Of a stretch of 5,022 nucleotides of DNA, positions 1 to 5,022 are shown piece by piece. Below the pieces are notes generated by a model. It did no database searches. It saw only the letters and a program-made list of their open reading frames with translations, and had not been told where the DNA came from. Positions within the stretch are counted from its first letter, which is position 1. Each line of letters opens with the position of its first letter. Source of the DNA: Pseudolabrys sp. (GTDB lineage Bacteria > Pseudomonadota > Alphaproteobacteria > Rhizobiales > Xanthobacteraceae); the NCBI GenBank assembly GCA_029945495.1, contig JAQSCR010000552.1, positions 4,173-9,194 of the forward strand, written 5' to 3'. The position numbers and the translations under genes are program-made.

Positions 1-1302
1 CTGCGCATGGCGCCGCACCTGATCCGGCCGATGCGCTTCGTGCTGCCGCCGATGCCGGGCCTGCGCGCGCCGCTCAAGCTTCGCCTCGGCCTGCTGCTGT
101 ACGATTGGCTGGGCGCGCGCAAGCTGCTGCCGGCATCGCGCATCATCGATCTGACGCATAACGTCGTCGGCCAGCCGCTCAATCGCTCGTTTCGTTACGG
201 CTTCGAATATTCCGACTGCTGGGTCGACGACAGCCGGCTGGTCGTGCTCACCGCGCTCGATGCGGCCGAGCGCGGCGCCACCATCCGCACCCGCACCCGC
301 TGCGTGCGGGTCGAGCGGCGCGACGAATGGGAGCTGGTGCTCAACAGCCGCGGCAAGCGCGAAACCGCCACCGCGCGGGTTCTGGTCAATGCCGCCGGAC
401 CCTGGATCGGCGAAGTGGCGGAGACCATCATCCGCCAGCCGCTGCCGGTGCCGGCGCGCCTGATCAAGGGCAGCCATATCGTCGTGCGCCGGCGCTTCGA
501 GCACCCAGATGGCTACATCCTGCAGGCAGACGATGGCCGCGTCGTCTTCGCGCTGCCGTTCGCCGACGATTTCACGCTGATCGGCACCACCGACCAGAAC
601 TTCGTCGGCGACCTCAAATCGCCGGCGCCCGACCCGGCCGAGATCATGTATCTCTGCAACGTCGCCAACCAGTATTTCCGCGACAAGATCACGCCCGATG
701 AGCTGGTCTGGTCCTATTCCGGCGTGCGCGCGCTTTACAATGACGGCGCCGGCAAACCGGAAGACGTCACGCGCGACTATGTGCTGACTTTGGACAAGCA
801 GCGCCACCTGGCGCCGTTGCTGACGGTCTACGGCGGCAAGATCACCACCTACCGCCGTTTGGCCGAGGTGGCCATGGCCAAACTCAGCCACTTCTTTCTA
901 AGCCGGCCGGCCTGGACCGCGGGCTCGTCGCTGCCGGGCGGCGAATTTCCGCCCGAAGGTTTTGCCGACGTCGTGACCGAGATGTTGGCGCGCTGGCCGT
1001 TTCTCACCGAGCCGATGGCGCGCCGCCTGGCGCGCGCCTATGGCCTGCGCTGCGAGCGCTTCCTCGGCGAGGCGCGGAACATGGCTGATCTGGGACCTGT
1101 CCTCGCCGGCGATCTCACCGGCGCCGAGTTGCGCTATATGGTCGAACATGAATGGGCGCAGACCGCCGACGACGTGCTGTGGCGGCGCAGCAAACTGGGT
1201 CTGTCCGCCAGCGCCGATGAGCGCGCCGCGATCGCACAGTTCATCGCCTCATTGGGCGCTGCCGCCGCCGAAACGGCGCCGCGCGAGCCATCCACGCCTT
1301 GA
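1..1302 (+). CDS. glpD: Aerobic glycerol-3-phosphate dehydrogenase, 5'-truncated by window edge
   Basis: FAD-dependent enzyme that oxidises sn-glycerol-3-phosphate to dihydroxyacetone phosphate at the inner face of the cytoplasmic membrane and passes electrons to quinone. The frame is open to base 1, and 433 residues are visible against roughly 500 for the family. The missing part is therefore the N-terminal FAD-binding Rossmann segment (GxGxxG), and the ATG at 7 is internal. Counting from that Met, visible hallmarks are APHLIRPMRFVLP (2-14), the segment YSDCWVDDSRLV (68-79), NAAGPWIGEVAE (128-139), KGSHIVV (154-160), FALPFADDFTLIGTTDQNF (181-199) and YGGKITTYRRLAE (275-287). The C-terminal domain follows, with YMVEHEWAQTADDVLWRRSKLGL (377-399). 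The Ala/Pro-rich last 15 residues look like a disordered tail. It lies upstream of glpK in the same orientation, which fits the shared pathway, but a receiver gene sits between them. Anaerobic GlpA is less likely because the C-terminus is of GlpD type with no Fe-S/BFD-like extension. Confidence 0.95.
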   Translation: MRMAPHLIRPMRFVLPPMPGLRAPLKLRLGLLLYDWLGARKLLPASRIIDLTHNVVGQPLNRSFRYGFEYSDCWVDDSRLVVLTALDAAERGATIRTRTRCVRVERRDEWELVLNSRGKRETATARVLVNAAGPWIGEVAETIIRQPLPVPARLIKGSHIVVRRRFEHPDGYILQADDGRVVFALPFADDFTLIGTTDQNFVGDLKSPAPDPAEIMYLCNVANQYFRDKITPDELVWSYSGVRALYNDGAGKPEDVTRDYVLTLDKQRHLAPLLTVYGGKITTYRRLAEVAMAKLSHFFLSRPAWTAGSSLPGGEFPPEGFADVVTEMLARWPFLTEPMARRLARAYGLRCERFLGEARNMADLGPVLAGDLTGAELRYMVEHEWAQTADDVLWRRSKLGLSASADERAAIAQFIASLGAAAAETAPREPSTP

Positions 1303-1349
1303 GCGCGGCGTAATGGTTGACGAAGTCTTAACGTAATCGACGAAATTGA

Positions 1350-1378
1350 TTCTCGCGGTTTTAAGGCACCGCTATAAC
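1350..1378 (+). promoter_or_regulatory. Predicted housekeeping-sigma promoter upstream of receiver 1
   Basis: The octamer GCTATAAC at 1371-1378 matches in full the alphaproteobacterial -10 consensus GCTANAWC described for the Caulobacter housekeeping sigma factor. TTCTCGC at 1350-1356 matches five of seven positions of the TTGACGS -35 element at a 14-base spacing, the upper end of the allowed range. It lies in the 128-base gap after glpD, which is visibly more AT-rich than its surroundings. Transcription would start near 1384-1386, giving a leader of about 46 bases to the ATG at 1431. A GANTC methylation-type site (1348-1352) touches the -35 element, and a 5-bp dyad (1355-1359 with 1368-1372) fills the spacer. 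This is a prediction from motif matching only. Confidence 0.45.
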
Positions 1379-1430
1379 TTTATGCTTGAATGCAACTGTA
1401 GATTACCTGCTTCGCCCAAACGGATCGCCC

Positions 1431-1949
1431 ATGCCGATTGACACAAGATCGCTCGAATCCCGTTTCGCCAGCGCCAAGGTGCTGATTGTCGATGACGAGC
1501 ATTACATGCGCAAAGTCGTGCGCACGTTGCTCATGAGCATCGGCGTGCGCACGATCTACGAGGCGGCCGACGGCCCGTCCGGTCTGGAAATGATCCGCAC
1601 GGTGATGCCGGACATGGTTATCCTCGACTGGGAAATGCCCGGCCTCGACGGCGCCGGCTTCGTGCGCATGGTGCGCTCGCCGCAGACCTTTCCGTTGCCC
1701 GATATTCCGATCATCATGCTCACCGGTCACGGCGAACGCTCGCGCGTGATCCAGGCGGTCGAAATCGGCGTAAACGAATTCCTGCTCAAGCCGGTTTCGT
1801 CCAAGGCGCTGCGCGACCGTATGGTGGCGGTGCTGGTCAAGCCGCGGCCGCTGGTGAGATCCGGCGACTATTACGGCCCGGCGCCGCGCAAGCTTGTCGA
1901 CATCCATCAGGACAACGACGATGCCGGCCATCTGGTGATGCTGAACTGA
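1431..1949 (+). CDS. Stand-alone CheY-like response regulator receiver (receiver 1)
   Basis: Cytoplasmic single-domain receiver of 172 residues without a DNA-binding or enzymatic output domain, so it should act by phosphorylation-dependent protein binding or as a phosphate relay. The receiver fills residues 17-135 and has the full active site: acidic pair D21-D22, phospho-acceptor D66 in ILDWEMP, T98, and K120 in LLKPVS. F117 occupies the CheY Tyr106 position. After the fold comes a 37-residue tail containing YYGPAPR (147-153), which resembles the FGPDRR tail I recall from alphaproteobacterial receivers of this type. The frame extends to a TTG at 1386. I prefer ATG 1431 because it aligns residue for residue with the start of the downstream paralogue, and a weak GGA lies 6 bases upstream. 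No partner histidine kinase is in view. It has its own predicted promoter and precedes glpK by 90 bases. It does not carry the FAT-GUY motif of the general stress receivers. Function is unknown. Confidence 0.9.
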   Translation: MPIDTRSLESRFASAKVLIVDDEHYMRKVVRTLLMSIGVRTIYEAADGPSGLEMIRTVMPDMVILDWEMPGLDGAGFVRMVRSPQTFPLPDIPIIMLTGHGERSRVIQAVEIGVNEFLLKPVSSKALRDRMVAVLVKPRPLVRSGDYYGPAPRKLVDIHQDNDDAGHLVMLN

Positions 1950-2029
1950 CGCCGCCGCCGGCACTCGTCCAATAAATCCGGTTTCCCCGCTCGCGCGCGA
2001 TGCGCTAGCCTTGGTACGCAATAAGCGCC

Positions 2030-2034
2030 GGGGA
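2030..2034 (+). promoter_or_regulatory. Ribosome binding site fixing the TTG start of glpK
   Basis: GGGGA lies 5 bases before the TTG at 2040. An in-frame TAA at 2022-2024 rules out any earlier start, and no ATG or GTG lies between it and the TTG. TTG is therefore the first possible initiation codon. It places the phosphate-binding IDQGTTSTR motif at the usual distance from the N-terminus. Confidence 0.75.
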
Positions 2035-2039
2035 CCGTT

Positions 2040-3536
2040 TTGCCGAACCATCTCATCGCCATCGATCAGGGCACCACCTCGACGCGCGCCATCGTGTTCG
2101 ACGCCGCGCTTGCGCCCTGCGCCAGTGCGCAGCGCGAATTGCAGCAACATTATCCGGCGCCGGGCTGGGTCGAGCATGACCCGGAGGAGATCTGGCAGGC
2201 CACGATCGCCACCGTGCGCGAAGCGATGGCCGCGGCCGGCCTGAGCGCCAAGGATATCGCCGGCATCGGCATCACCAACCAGCGCGAGACCAGCGTGATC
2301 TGGGATCGCGCTACGGCTAAGCCGATCCACAAGGCGATCGTCTGGCAGGACCGCCGCACCGCCGATTTTTGCGAAGCTTTGCGCGCCAGCGGCCACGAGC
2401 CGGAGATCGCGCGCAAGTCCGGGTTGCTGCTCGATCCTTATTTCTCGGCCAGCAAGATCGCCTGGCTGCTCGACAACGTCGATGGCGCGCGCGCCAAAGC
2501 GCAGTCCGGCGCACTTGCGTTTGGCACCATCGACAGCTTTCTGCTGTGGCGGCTGACCGGCGGCAAGGCGCATGCGACCGACGCCACCAATGCGGCGCGC
2601 ACCATGCTGCTCGACATCGACTCGGGCGCGTGGGACGAGGGACTGTGCAAAATCTTCGGCGTGCCGATGCCGCTGCTGCCGCGCGTGCAGGACTGCGCCG
2701 GCGAATTCGGCGTCACCGCGGCGGAACTGTTCGGCGGGCCGATCCGTATTCTCGGCATCGCCGGCGACCAGCAGGCGGCGACTGTCGGGCAGGGCTGTTT
2801 CTCGCCCGGCATGATGAAGTCGACCTACGGTACTGGCTGCTTCGTTCTGCTCAACACCGGCACCGAGCGCATCGCGTCGCGCAACCGGCTCTTGACGACC
2901 ATCGCCTATCAGCTCGGCGGCAAGCGCACCTATGCGCTGGAGGGCGCGATCTTCATCGCCGGCGCCGCCGTGCAATGGCTGCGCGACGGCTTGAAGATCA
3001 TCGCCACGTCGGCGGAGGTCGGCCCGCTCGCCGAACGCGCCGATCCGGCCGAGCAGGTCTATCTGGTGCCGGCCTTCGTCGGGCTCGGCGCGCCCTACTG
3101 GGACCCGCAGGCGCGCGGCGCCATTTACGGCCTGACCCGCAATTCGGGCGCGGCCGAAATCGCTCGCGCCGCGCTCGATGCCGTCGGCTACCAGACCCGC
3201 GACCTGCTCGAGGCGATGCGCGCCGACTGGCCGGCCTCAGCGTCCGCGCCAACCATCCTGCGGGTGGACGGCGGCATGACCGCCAGCGAGCCTTGCATGC
3301 AATTCCTCGCCGACATTCTGGCGAGTCCGGTCGACCGGCCGGTGGTGATGGAGACGACCGCGCTCGGCGCCGCCTATCTCGCCGGATTGGCCGCCGGCAT
3401 CTGTCCCGGCCTCGACGGCTTTGCGGCGCAGTGGCGGCTCGACCGCCGCTTCGAGCCGCGCATGGCGGAGGCCGTGCGCGAGACGAAATATGCCGGCTGG
3501 AAGGACGCGGTGCGCCGCACATTAACGGCGAAGTGA
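2040..3536 (+). CDS. glpK: Glycerol kinase
   Basis: Cytoplasmic FGGY-family kinase that phosphorylates glycerol with ATP to sn-glycerol-3-phosphate, trapping glycerol in the cell and feeding GlpD. The product is 498 residues, the usual full length. Visible motifs in order: IAIDQGTTSTRAIVFD with D9 at the N-terminus, PGWVEHDPEEIW, GITNQRETSVIWD with glycerol-contacting R82-E83, DPYFSASK with Y134, FGTIDSFLLWRLTGG, and HATDATNAARTML. Next come GIAGDQQAA with the catalytic base D243, STYGTGCFVLLNTG, PAFVGLGAPYWDPQARG, and near the C-terminus LRVDGGMTAS and ETTALGAAYLAGLAAG. All substrate and phosphate contacts I can place are intact, so it should be active. The start is TTG, with a Shine-Dalgarno 5 bases upstream. 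It is bracketed by two paralogous receiver genes, 90 bases after one and 39 bases before the other, which suggests co-transcription. Other FGGY kinases (xylulose, ribulose) are unlikely given the NQRET and DPYFSASK signatures. Confidence 0.97.
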   Translation: MPNHLIAIDQGTTSTRAIVFDAALAPCASAQRELQQHYPAPGWVEHDPEEIWQATIATVREAMAAAGLSAKDIAGIGITNQRETSVIWDRATAKPIHKAIVWQDRRTADFCEALRASGHEPEIARKSGLLLDPYFSASKIAWLLDNVDGARAKAQSGALAFGTIDSFLLWRLTGGKAHATDATNAARTMLLDIDSGAWDEGLCKIFGVPMPLLPRVQDCAGEFGVTAAELFGGPIRILGIAGDQQAATVGQGCFSPGMMKSTYGTGCFVLLNTGTERIASRNRLLTTIAYQLGGKRTYALEGAIFIAGAAVQWLRDGLKIIATSAEVGPLAERADPAEQVYLVPAFVGLGAPYWDPQARGAIYGLTRNSGAAEIARAALDAVGYQTRDLLEAMRADWPASASAPTILRVDGGMTASEPCMQFLADILASPVDRPVVMETTALGAAYLAGLAAGICPGLDGFAAQWRLDRRFEPRMAEAVRETKYAGWKDAVRRTLTAK

Positions 3537-3565
3537 CCTTTTCTGGGCATAGTGACGCGTTCGAC

Positions 3566-3569
3566 AGGT
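3566..3569 (+). promoter_or_regulatory. Ribosome binding site for receiver 2 (supports ATG 3576)
   Basis: AGGT lies 6 bases before the ATG at 3576. The alternative in-frame GTG at 3552 has no purine-rich motif at a suitable distance. The sequence before that GTG is CTTTTCTGGGCATA. Confidence 0.5.
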
Positions 3570-3575
3570 CGGGCC

Positions 3576-4079
3576 ATGAGCATCAACGCCAAACGCGCGG
3601 AATTTCTGGTCCAGCAACTTAACGTGCTGCTGGTCGACGACAATGCGTTCACGCGCAAGCTGGTGCGCGGCCTGCTCAACAATATCGGCGTCAAGGCAAT
3701 TACCGAAGCCGGCGACGGCATCGCCGCGCTTGAGATGATCCGTCAGGCGCCGCCCGACGTGATTATTCTCGACTGGGAAATGCCTTTGCTGAACGGCCCG
3801 GAACTGGTGCGCATCGTGCGCTCGCCCGGCGTGTTTCCGGTGCCGGACGTTCCCATCATCATGCTGTCCTCGCATGGCGAACGCTGGCGCATCGTCGAGT
3901 CGGTCAAGCTCGGGGGCAACGAATTTCTCTGCAAGCCGGTCTCGGCCAAAGCGCTGCTCGACCGGCTGGTCTCGATCCTGCTCAAGCCGCGCGAGAGCGT
4001 GCATTTCGCAGGCTATTACGGACCGGCGCCGCGCCAGCCGACGCCGACCGATCGGCACGACTCCAAGCCGGCCGCCTAG
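3576..4079 (+). CDS. Stand-alone CheY-like response regulator receiver (receiver 2)
   Basis: Cytoplasmic single-domain receiver of 167 residues, a close paralogue of the gene at 1431. The two align without gaps from residue 1 to 153, with 86 identities by hand count. Active-site residues are complete: D21-D22, phospho-acceptor D66 in ILDWEMP, S98 (Thr in the paralogue), and K120 in LCKPVS, with F117 at the switch aromatic position. The tail keeps YYGPAPR (147-153) and then diverges into a Pro/Asp-rich end. An in-frame GTG at 3552 would add eight residues with no counterpart in the paralogue, so I start at ATG 3576. The gene begins 39 bases after glpK with no terminator or clear promoter between, so it is probably transcribed with it. 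It ends 7 bases from a convergent gene. No output domain or kinase is present. A link to glycerol metabolism is inferred from position only. Confidence 0.9.
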   Translation: MSINAKRAEFLVQQLNVLLVDDNAFTRKLVRGLLNNIGVKAITEAGDGIAALEMIRQAPPDVIILDWEMPLLNGPELVRIVRSPGVFPVPDVPIIMLSSHGERWRIVESVKLGGNEFLCKPVSAKALLDRLVSILLKPRESVHFAGYYGPAPRQPTPTDRHDSKPAA

Positions 4080-4086
4080 GGCGCGG

Positions 4087-4344
4087 TCACTCGCTGCGGC
4101 TTTGGCCCGGCGGCCTGAACAGATAGGCCAGAAACCAGATCGGCACGATCACCATCGCGCCCAACAACACGTTCGGCCAGGCCCAGGAAAAGCCGCGCCG
4201 CGCATAGTCCTCGATGCGCTCGGCCGACAGCCCGAATTCGCGCATCAACTGGTCGGCGGTGATGCCGAAATGCGCAAGGATGGTGCCCACCACCAAGGAG
4301 GCGACGGCGACCTTGACCAGGCTCCGGAGGATGGGATTGAGCAT
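4087..4344 (-). CDS. Small two-helix membrane protein, DUF6460-like
   Basis: A protein of 85 residues with two strongly hydrophobic stretches, about residues 9-27 (LVKVAVASLVVGTILAHFG) and 54-76 (ending VIVPIWFLAYLF). They are joined by a charged loop containing REFGLSAERIEDYARRG. Basic residues R7/K11 and R77/R83 flank the pair, which suggests both ends face the cytoplasm. The layout LVVG...FGI...GF...LLGAxVIVPIWFL resembles small DUF6460 proteins I recall from Hyphomicrobiales, but this is from memory and no function is known to me. The start ATG (4344) has AGGA at 4350-4353 on the same strand, 5 bases upstream. The gene follows the AsmA-like gene in the same direction after 114 bases and converges with receiver 2. 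Coding status is supported by the two membrane segments and the Shine-Dalgarno. The family name is less sure. Confidence 0.8.
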   Translation of the reverse strand: MLNPILRSLVKVAVASLVVGTILAHFGITADQLMREFGLSAERIEDYARRGFSWAWPNVLLGAMVIVPIWFLAYLFRPPGQSRSE

Positions 4345-4349
4345 CCGCG

Positions 4350-4353
4350 TCCT
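4350..4353 (-). promoter_or_regulatory. Ribosome binding site of the small membrane protein
   Basis: On the - strand AGGA stands 5 bases before the ATG at 4344, a normal Shine-Dalgarno arrangement. It supports this start over the other-frame candidate that begins further upstream. Confidence 0.6.
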
Positions 4354-4357
4354 ATCG

Positions 4358-4391
4358 CGCCGGCGGTTCGGCCGGCGGGGTGATTCGTCAC
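4358..4391. repeat. Two adjacent hairpins between the AsmA-like gene and the small membrane gene
   Basis: CGCCGGC (4358-4364) and GCCGGCG (4371-4377) form a perfect 7-bp stem with a 6-base loop. Two bases on, GTGA-TTCG-TCAC (4380-4391) forms a 4-bp stem with a TTCG loop on the + strand. Neither is followed by a T run on either strand, so they do not look like classical intrinsic terminators. On the - strand they fall in the leader, just upstream of the Shine-Dalgarno of the 85-residue gene. The rest of the 114-base gap (4345-4458) shows only a weak TAATAT-like box on the - strand and nothing else I can assign. Confidence 0.4.
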
Positions 4392-4458
4392 GGCCACGAT
4401 ATTAGTCGAATGCGGGCGCGCGGGCACGTTTAGGGCCGCGTCGAAGGCGGTCGTCCCG

Positions 4459-5022
4459 CTATTGCTTAGGCGCCGGTTCGGTAGTGGCGGCGGCCGGCTC
4501 GGTCGCCGGCGCGGCCGGCGCCGCCGAATTGCCGGTCAGCCGCTCGATCGCCGAGCGCACCGCGTCGCGGGCGCCGCGCTCGCGCACGGCATTCAGGAGC
4601 GGCGCGGCGGCGCCCGAGCGGCGGATCAGCGCTTCGGGATCGGGCAGCATGAGCGGGTCGTCCCAGGGCCCCTGCACGATGAAGGGCAGTTCGAACGCGC
4701 GCGCGCCCGGCCGCGCGGTGGAGATCAACGTGGCGATGCCCTTGAGGTCCAGTTCGCGCTCGGGAATCGAGGCCGTGCCCGCCAGCGCCAGCCGCACCGC
4801 CGAGCCGTCGATATTGACGTCTTCGACCGAGACGGTGCCTTGGGCGATCTTTAAGGCCACGGAAATCTTGTCATAGGGCGTGCTGCCGGTACGGAATTCG
4901 CCGCCGCCGGACAGCGGCCGCCGCTCCAGCCGGCGCAGCAACTGTTCGACATTGAGGCCGGTGAGCGCGCCGTTCTGGCCGACGAGCGTGGCGGTGCCGT
5001 TCAAGGTGCGGGTGACGCCGAG
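4459..5022 (-). CDS. AsmA family protein, C-terminal part (5' end beyond window)
   Basis: The frame is open to the right edge (LGVTRTLNGT is readable before the first TTG codon), so this is only the last 187 residues of a larger protein. AsmA-family proteins are long envelope proteins, anchored in the inner membrane and built mostly of repeated beta structure; they are linked to outer-membrane assembly and phospholipid transport. Visible C-terminal-domain features are GLNVEQLLRRLERRPLSGGGEFRTG (visible residues 22-46), the alternating strands TVSVEDVNIDGSAVRLALAGTASI (63-86), DLKGIATL (92-99), and the closing FIVQGPWDDPLMLPDPEALIRRSGAA (114-138). A short helix, VRSAIERLTG, and an Ala/Pro/Thr-rich, probably disordered tail end the protein. 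The family call is firm for the domain, but the exact member (AsmA or a sibling such as YhjG/TamB-like) cannot be fixed from the C-terminus. It precedes the small membrane gene in the same orientation. Confidence 0.85.
   Translation of the reverse strand, partial: LGVTRTLNGTATLVGQNGALTGLNVEQLLRRLERRPLSGGGEFRTGSTPYDKISVALKIAQGTVSVEDVNIDGSAVRLALAGTASIPERELDLKGIATLISTARPGARAFELPFIVQGPWDDPLMLPDPEALIRRSGAAAPLLNAVRERGARDAVRSAIERLTGNSAAPAAPATEPAAATTEPAPKQ

Noticed and set aside
1303..1349. An intrinsic terminator after glpD
   Set aside because: No stem followed by a T run is present; the dyad at 1355-1372 is followed by TATAACTTTATG, which fits a promoter better.
1328..1375. CtrA-like TTAA half sites near 1328-1331 and 1361-1364
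   Set aside because: Neither has the second TTAA at a 7-base spacing, so the full TTAA-N7-TTAA site is absent.
1382..1441. A 19-codon leader frame (ATG 1382 to TGA 1439-1441) overlapping the receiver 1 ATG
   Set aside because: There is no Shine-Dalgarno, it would begin at or before the predicted transcription start, and the peptide has no attenuator-like codon run.
1380..2975. A 531-residue open frame on the - strand opposite receiver 1 and glpK
   Set aside because: It is antisense to two well-supported genes, has low-complexity Arg/Ala/His-rich composition typical of high-GC shadow frames, shows no domain, and crosses a gene boundary and intergenic gap.
2369..3622. A 417-residue + strand frame overlapping glpK in another phase
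   Set aside because: It is Arg/Ala-rich with no recognisable domain and lies almost wholly inside the fully supported glycerol kinase gene.
3522..4058. A - strand frame opposite receiver 2 that resembles part of the 531-residue antisense frame
   Set aside because: The similarity between the two antisense products (for example HDDxN and HFPVExNHV stretches) follows automatically from the paralogy of the two sense receivers, so it is not evidence for coding.
4381..4440. A TAATAT box on the - strand as a promoter for the small membrane gene
   Set aside because: No credible -35 element is found 16-18 bases upstream and it does not match the GCTANAWC form; left as a weak possibility only.
4462..4876. 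Two 130-residue + strand frames opposite the AsmA-like gene
   Set aside because: They are antisense shadows of a frame with clear AsmA C-terminal motifs; composition is Arg/Gly/Ala-rich with no motif.

Overview
The window looks like chromosomal DNA from a high-GC alphaproteobacterium, most likely of the order Hyphomicrobiales (Bradyrhizobium/Xanthobacteraceae-like). This rests on the codon use, the AsmA C-terminus style, a small DUF6460-like membrane protein, receiver proteins of an alphaproteobacterial type, and a GCTANAWC-type -10 element. The genus is inferred, not demonstrated.

The left part (1-4079) is all on the + strand. It holds the 3' part of glpD (glycerol-3-phosphate dehydrogenase, cut by the window edge), a stand-alone CheY-like receiver, a complete glpK (glycerol kinase), and a second stand-alone receiver. 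GlpK phosphorylates glycerol and GlpD oxidises the resulting glycerol-3-phosphate to dihydroxyacetone phosphate, so the two enzymes form one catabolic pathway. No glycerol facilitator, GlpR-type repressor or histidine kinase is visible.

The two receivers are close paralogues. They align without gaps over 153 residues with 86 identities by hand count, from the start codon to a shared YYGPAPR tail, and they bracket glpK exactly. The alignment also indicates that both receivers start at internal ATGs (1431 and 3576) rather than at the upstream TTG or GTG. A plausible promoter lies in front of the first receiver. glpK begins with TTG close behind an in-frame stop, with a good Shine-Dalgarno, and the second receiver follows glpK closely, so receiver-glpK-receiver may be one transcript.

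The right part (4087-5022) is on the - strand and converges on the receiver operon with a gap of only 7 bases. It holds a complete 85-residue protein with two membrane segments and, upstream of it, the C-terminal part of an AsmA-family protein that runs off the window. The 114-base gap between these two contains two small hairpins. No RNA genes, insertion sequences, CRISPR arrays or convincing intrinsic terminators were seen. No intergenic stretch exceeds 300 bases.

The most notable feature is the pair of orphan receivers flanking glpK, which suggests an undescribed phospho-signalling link to glycerol metabolism. Nothing here proves that link.
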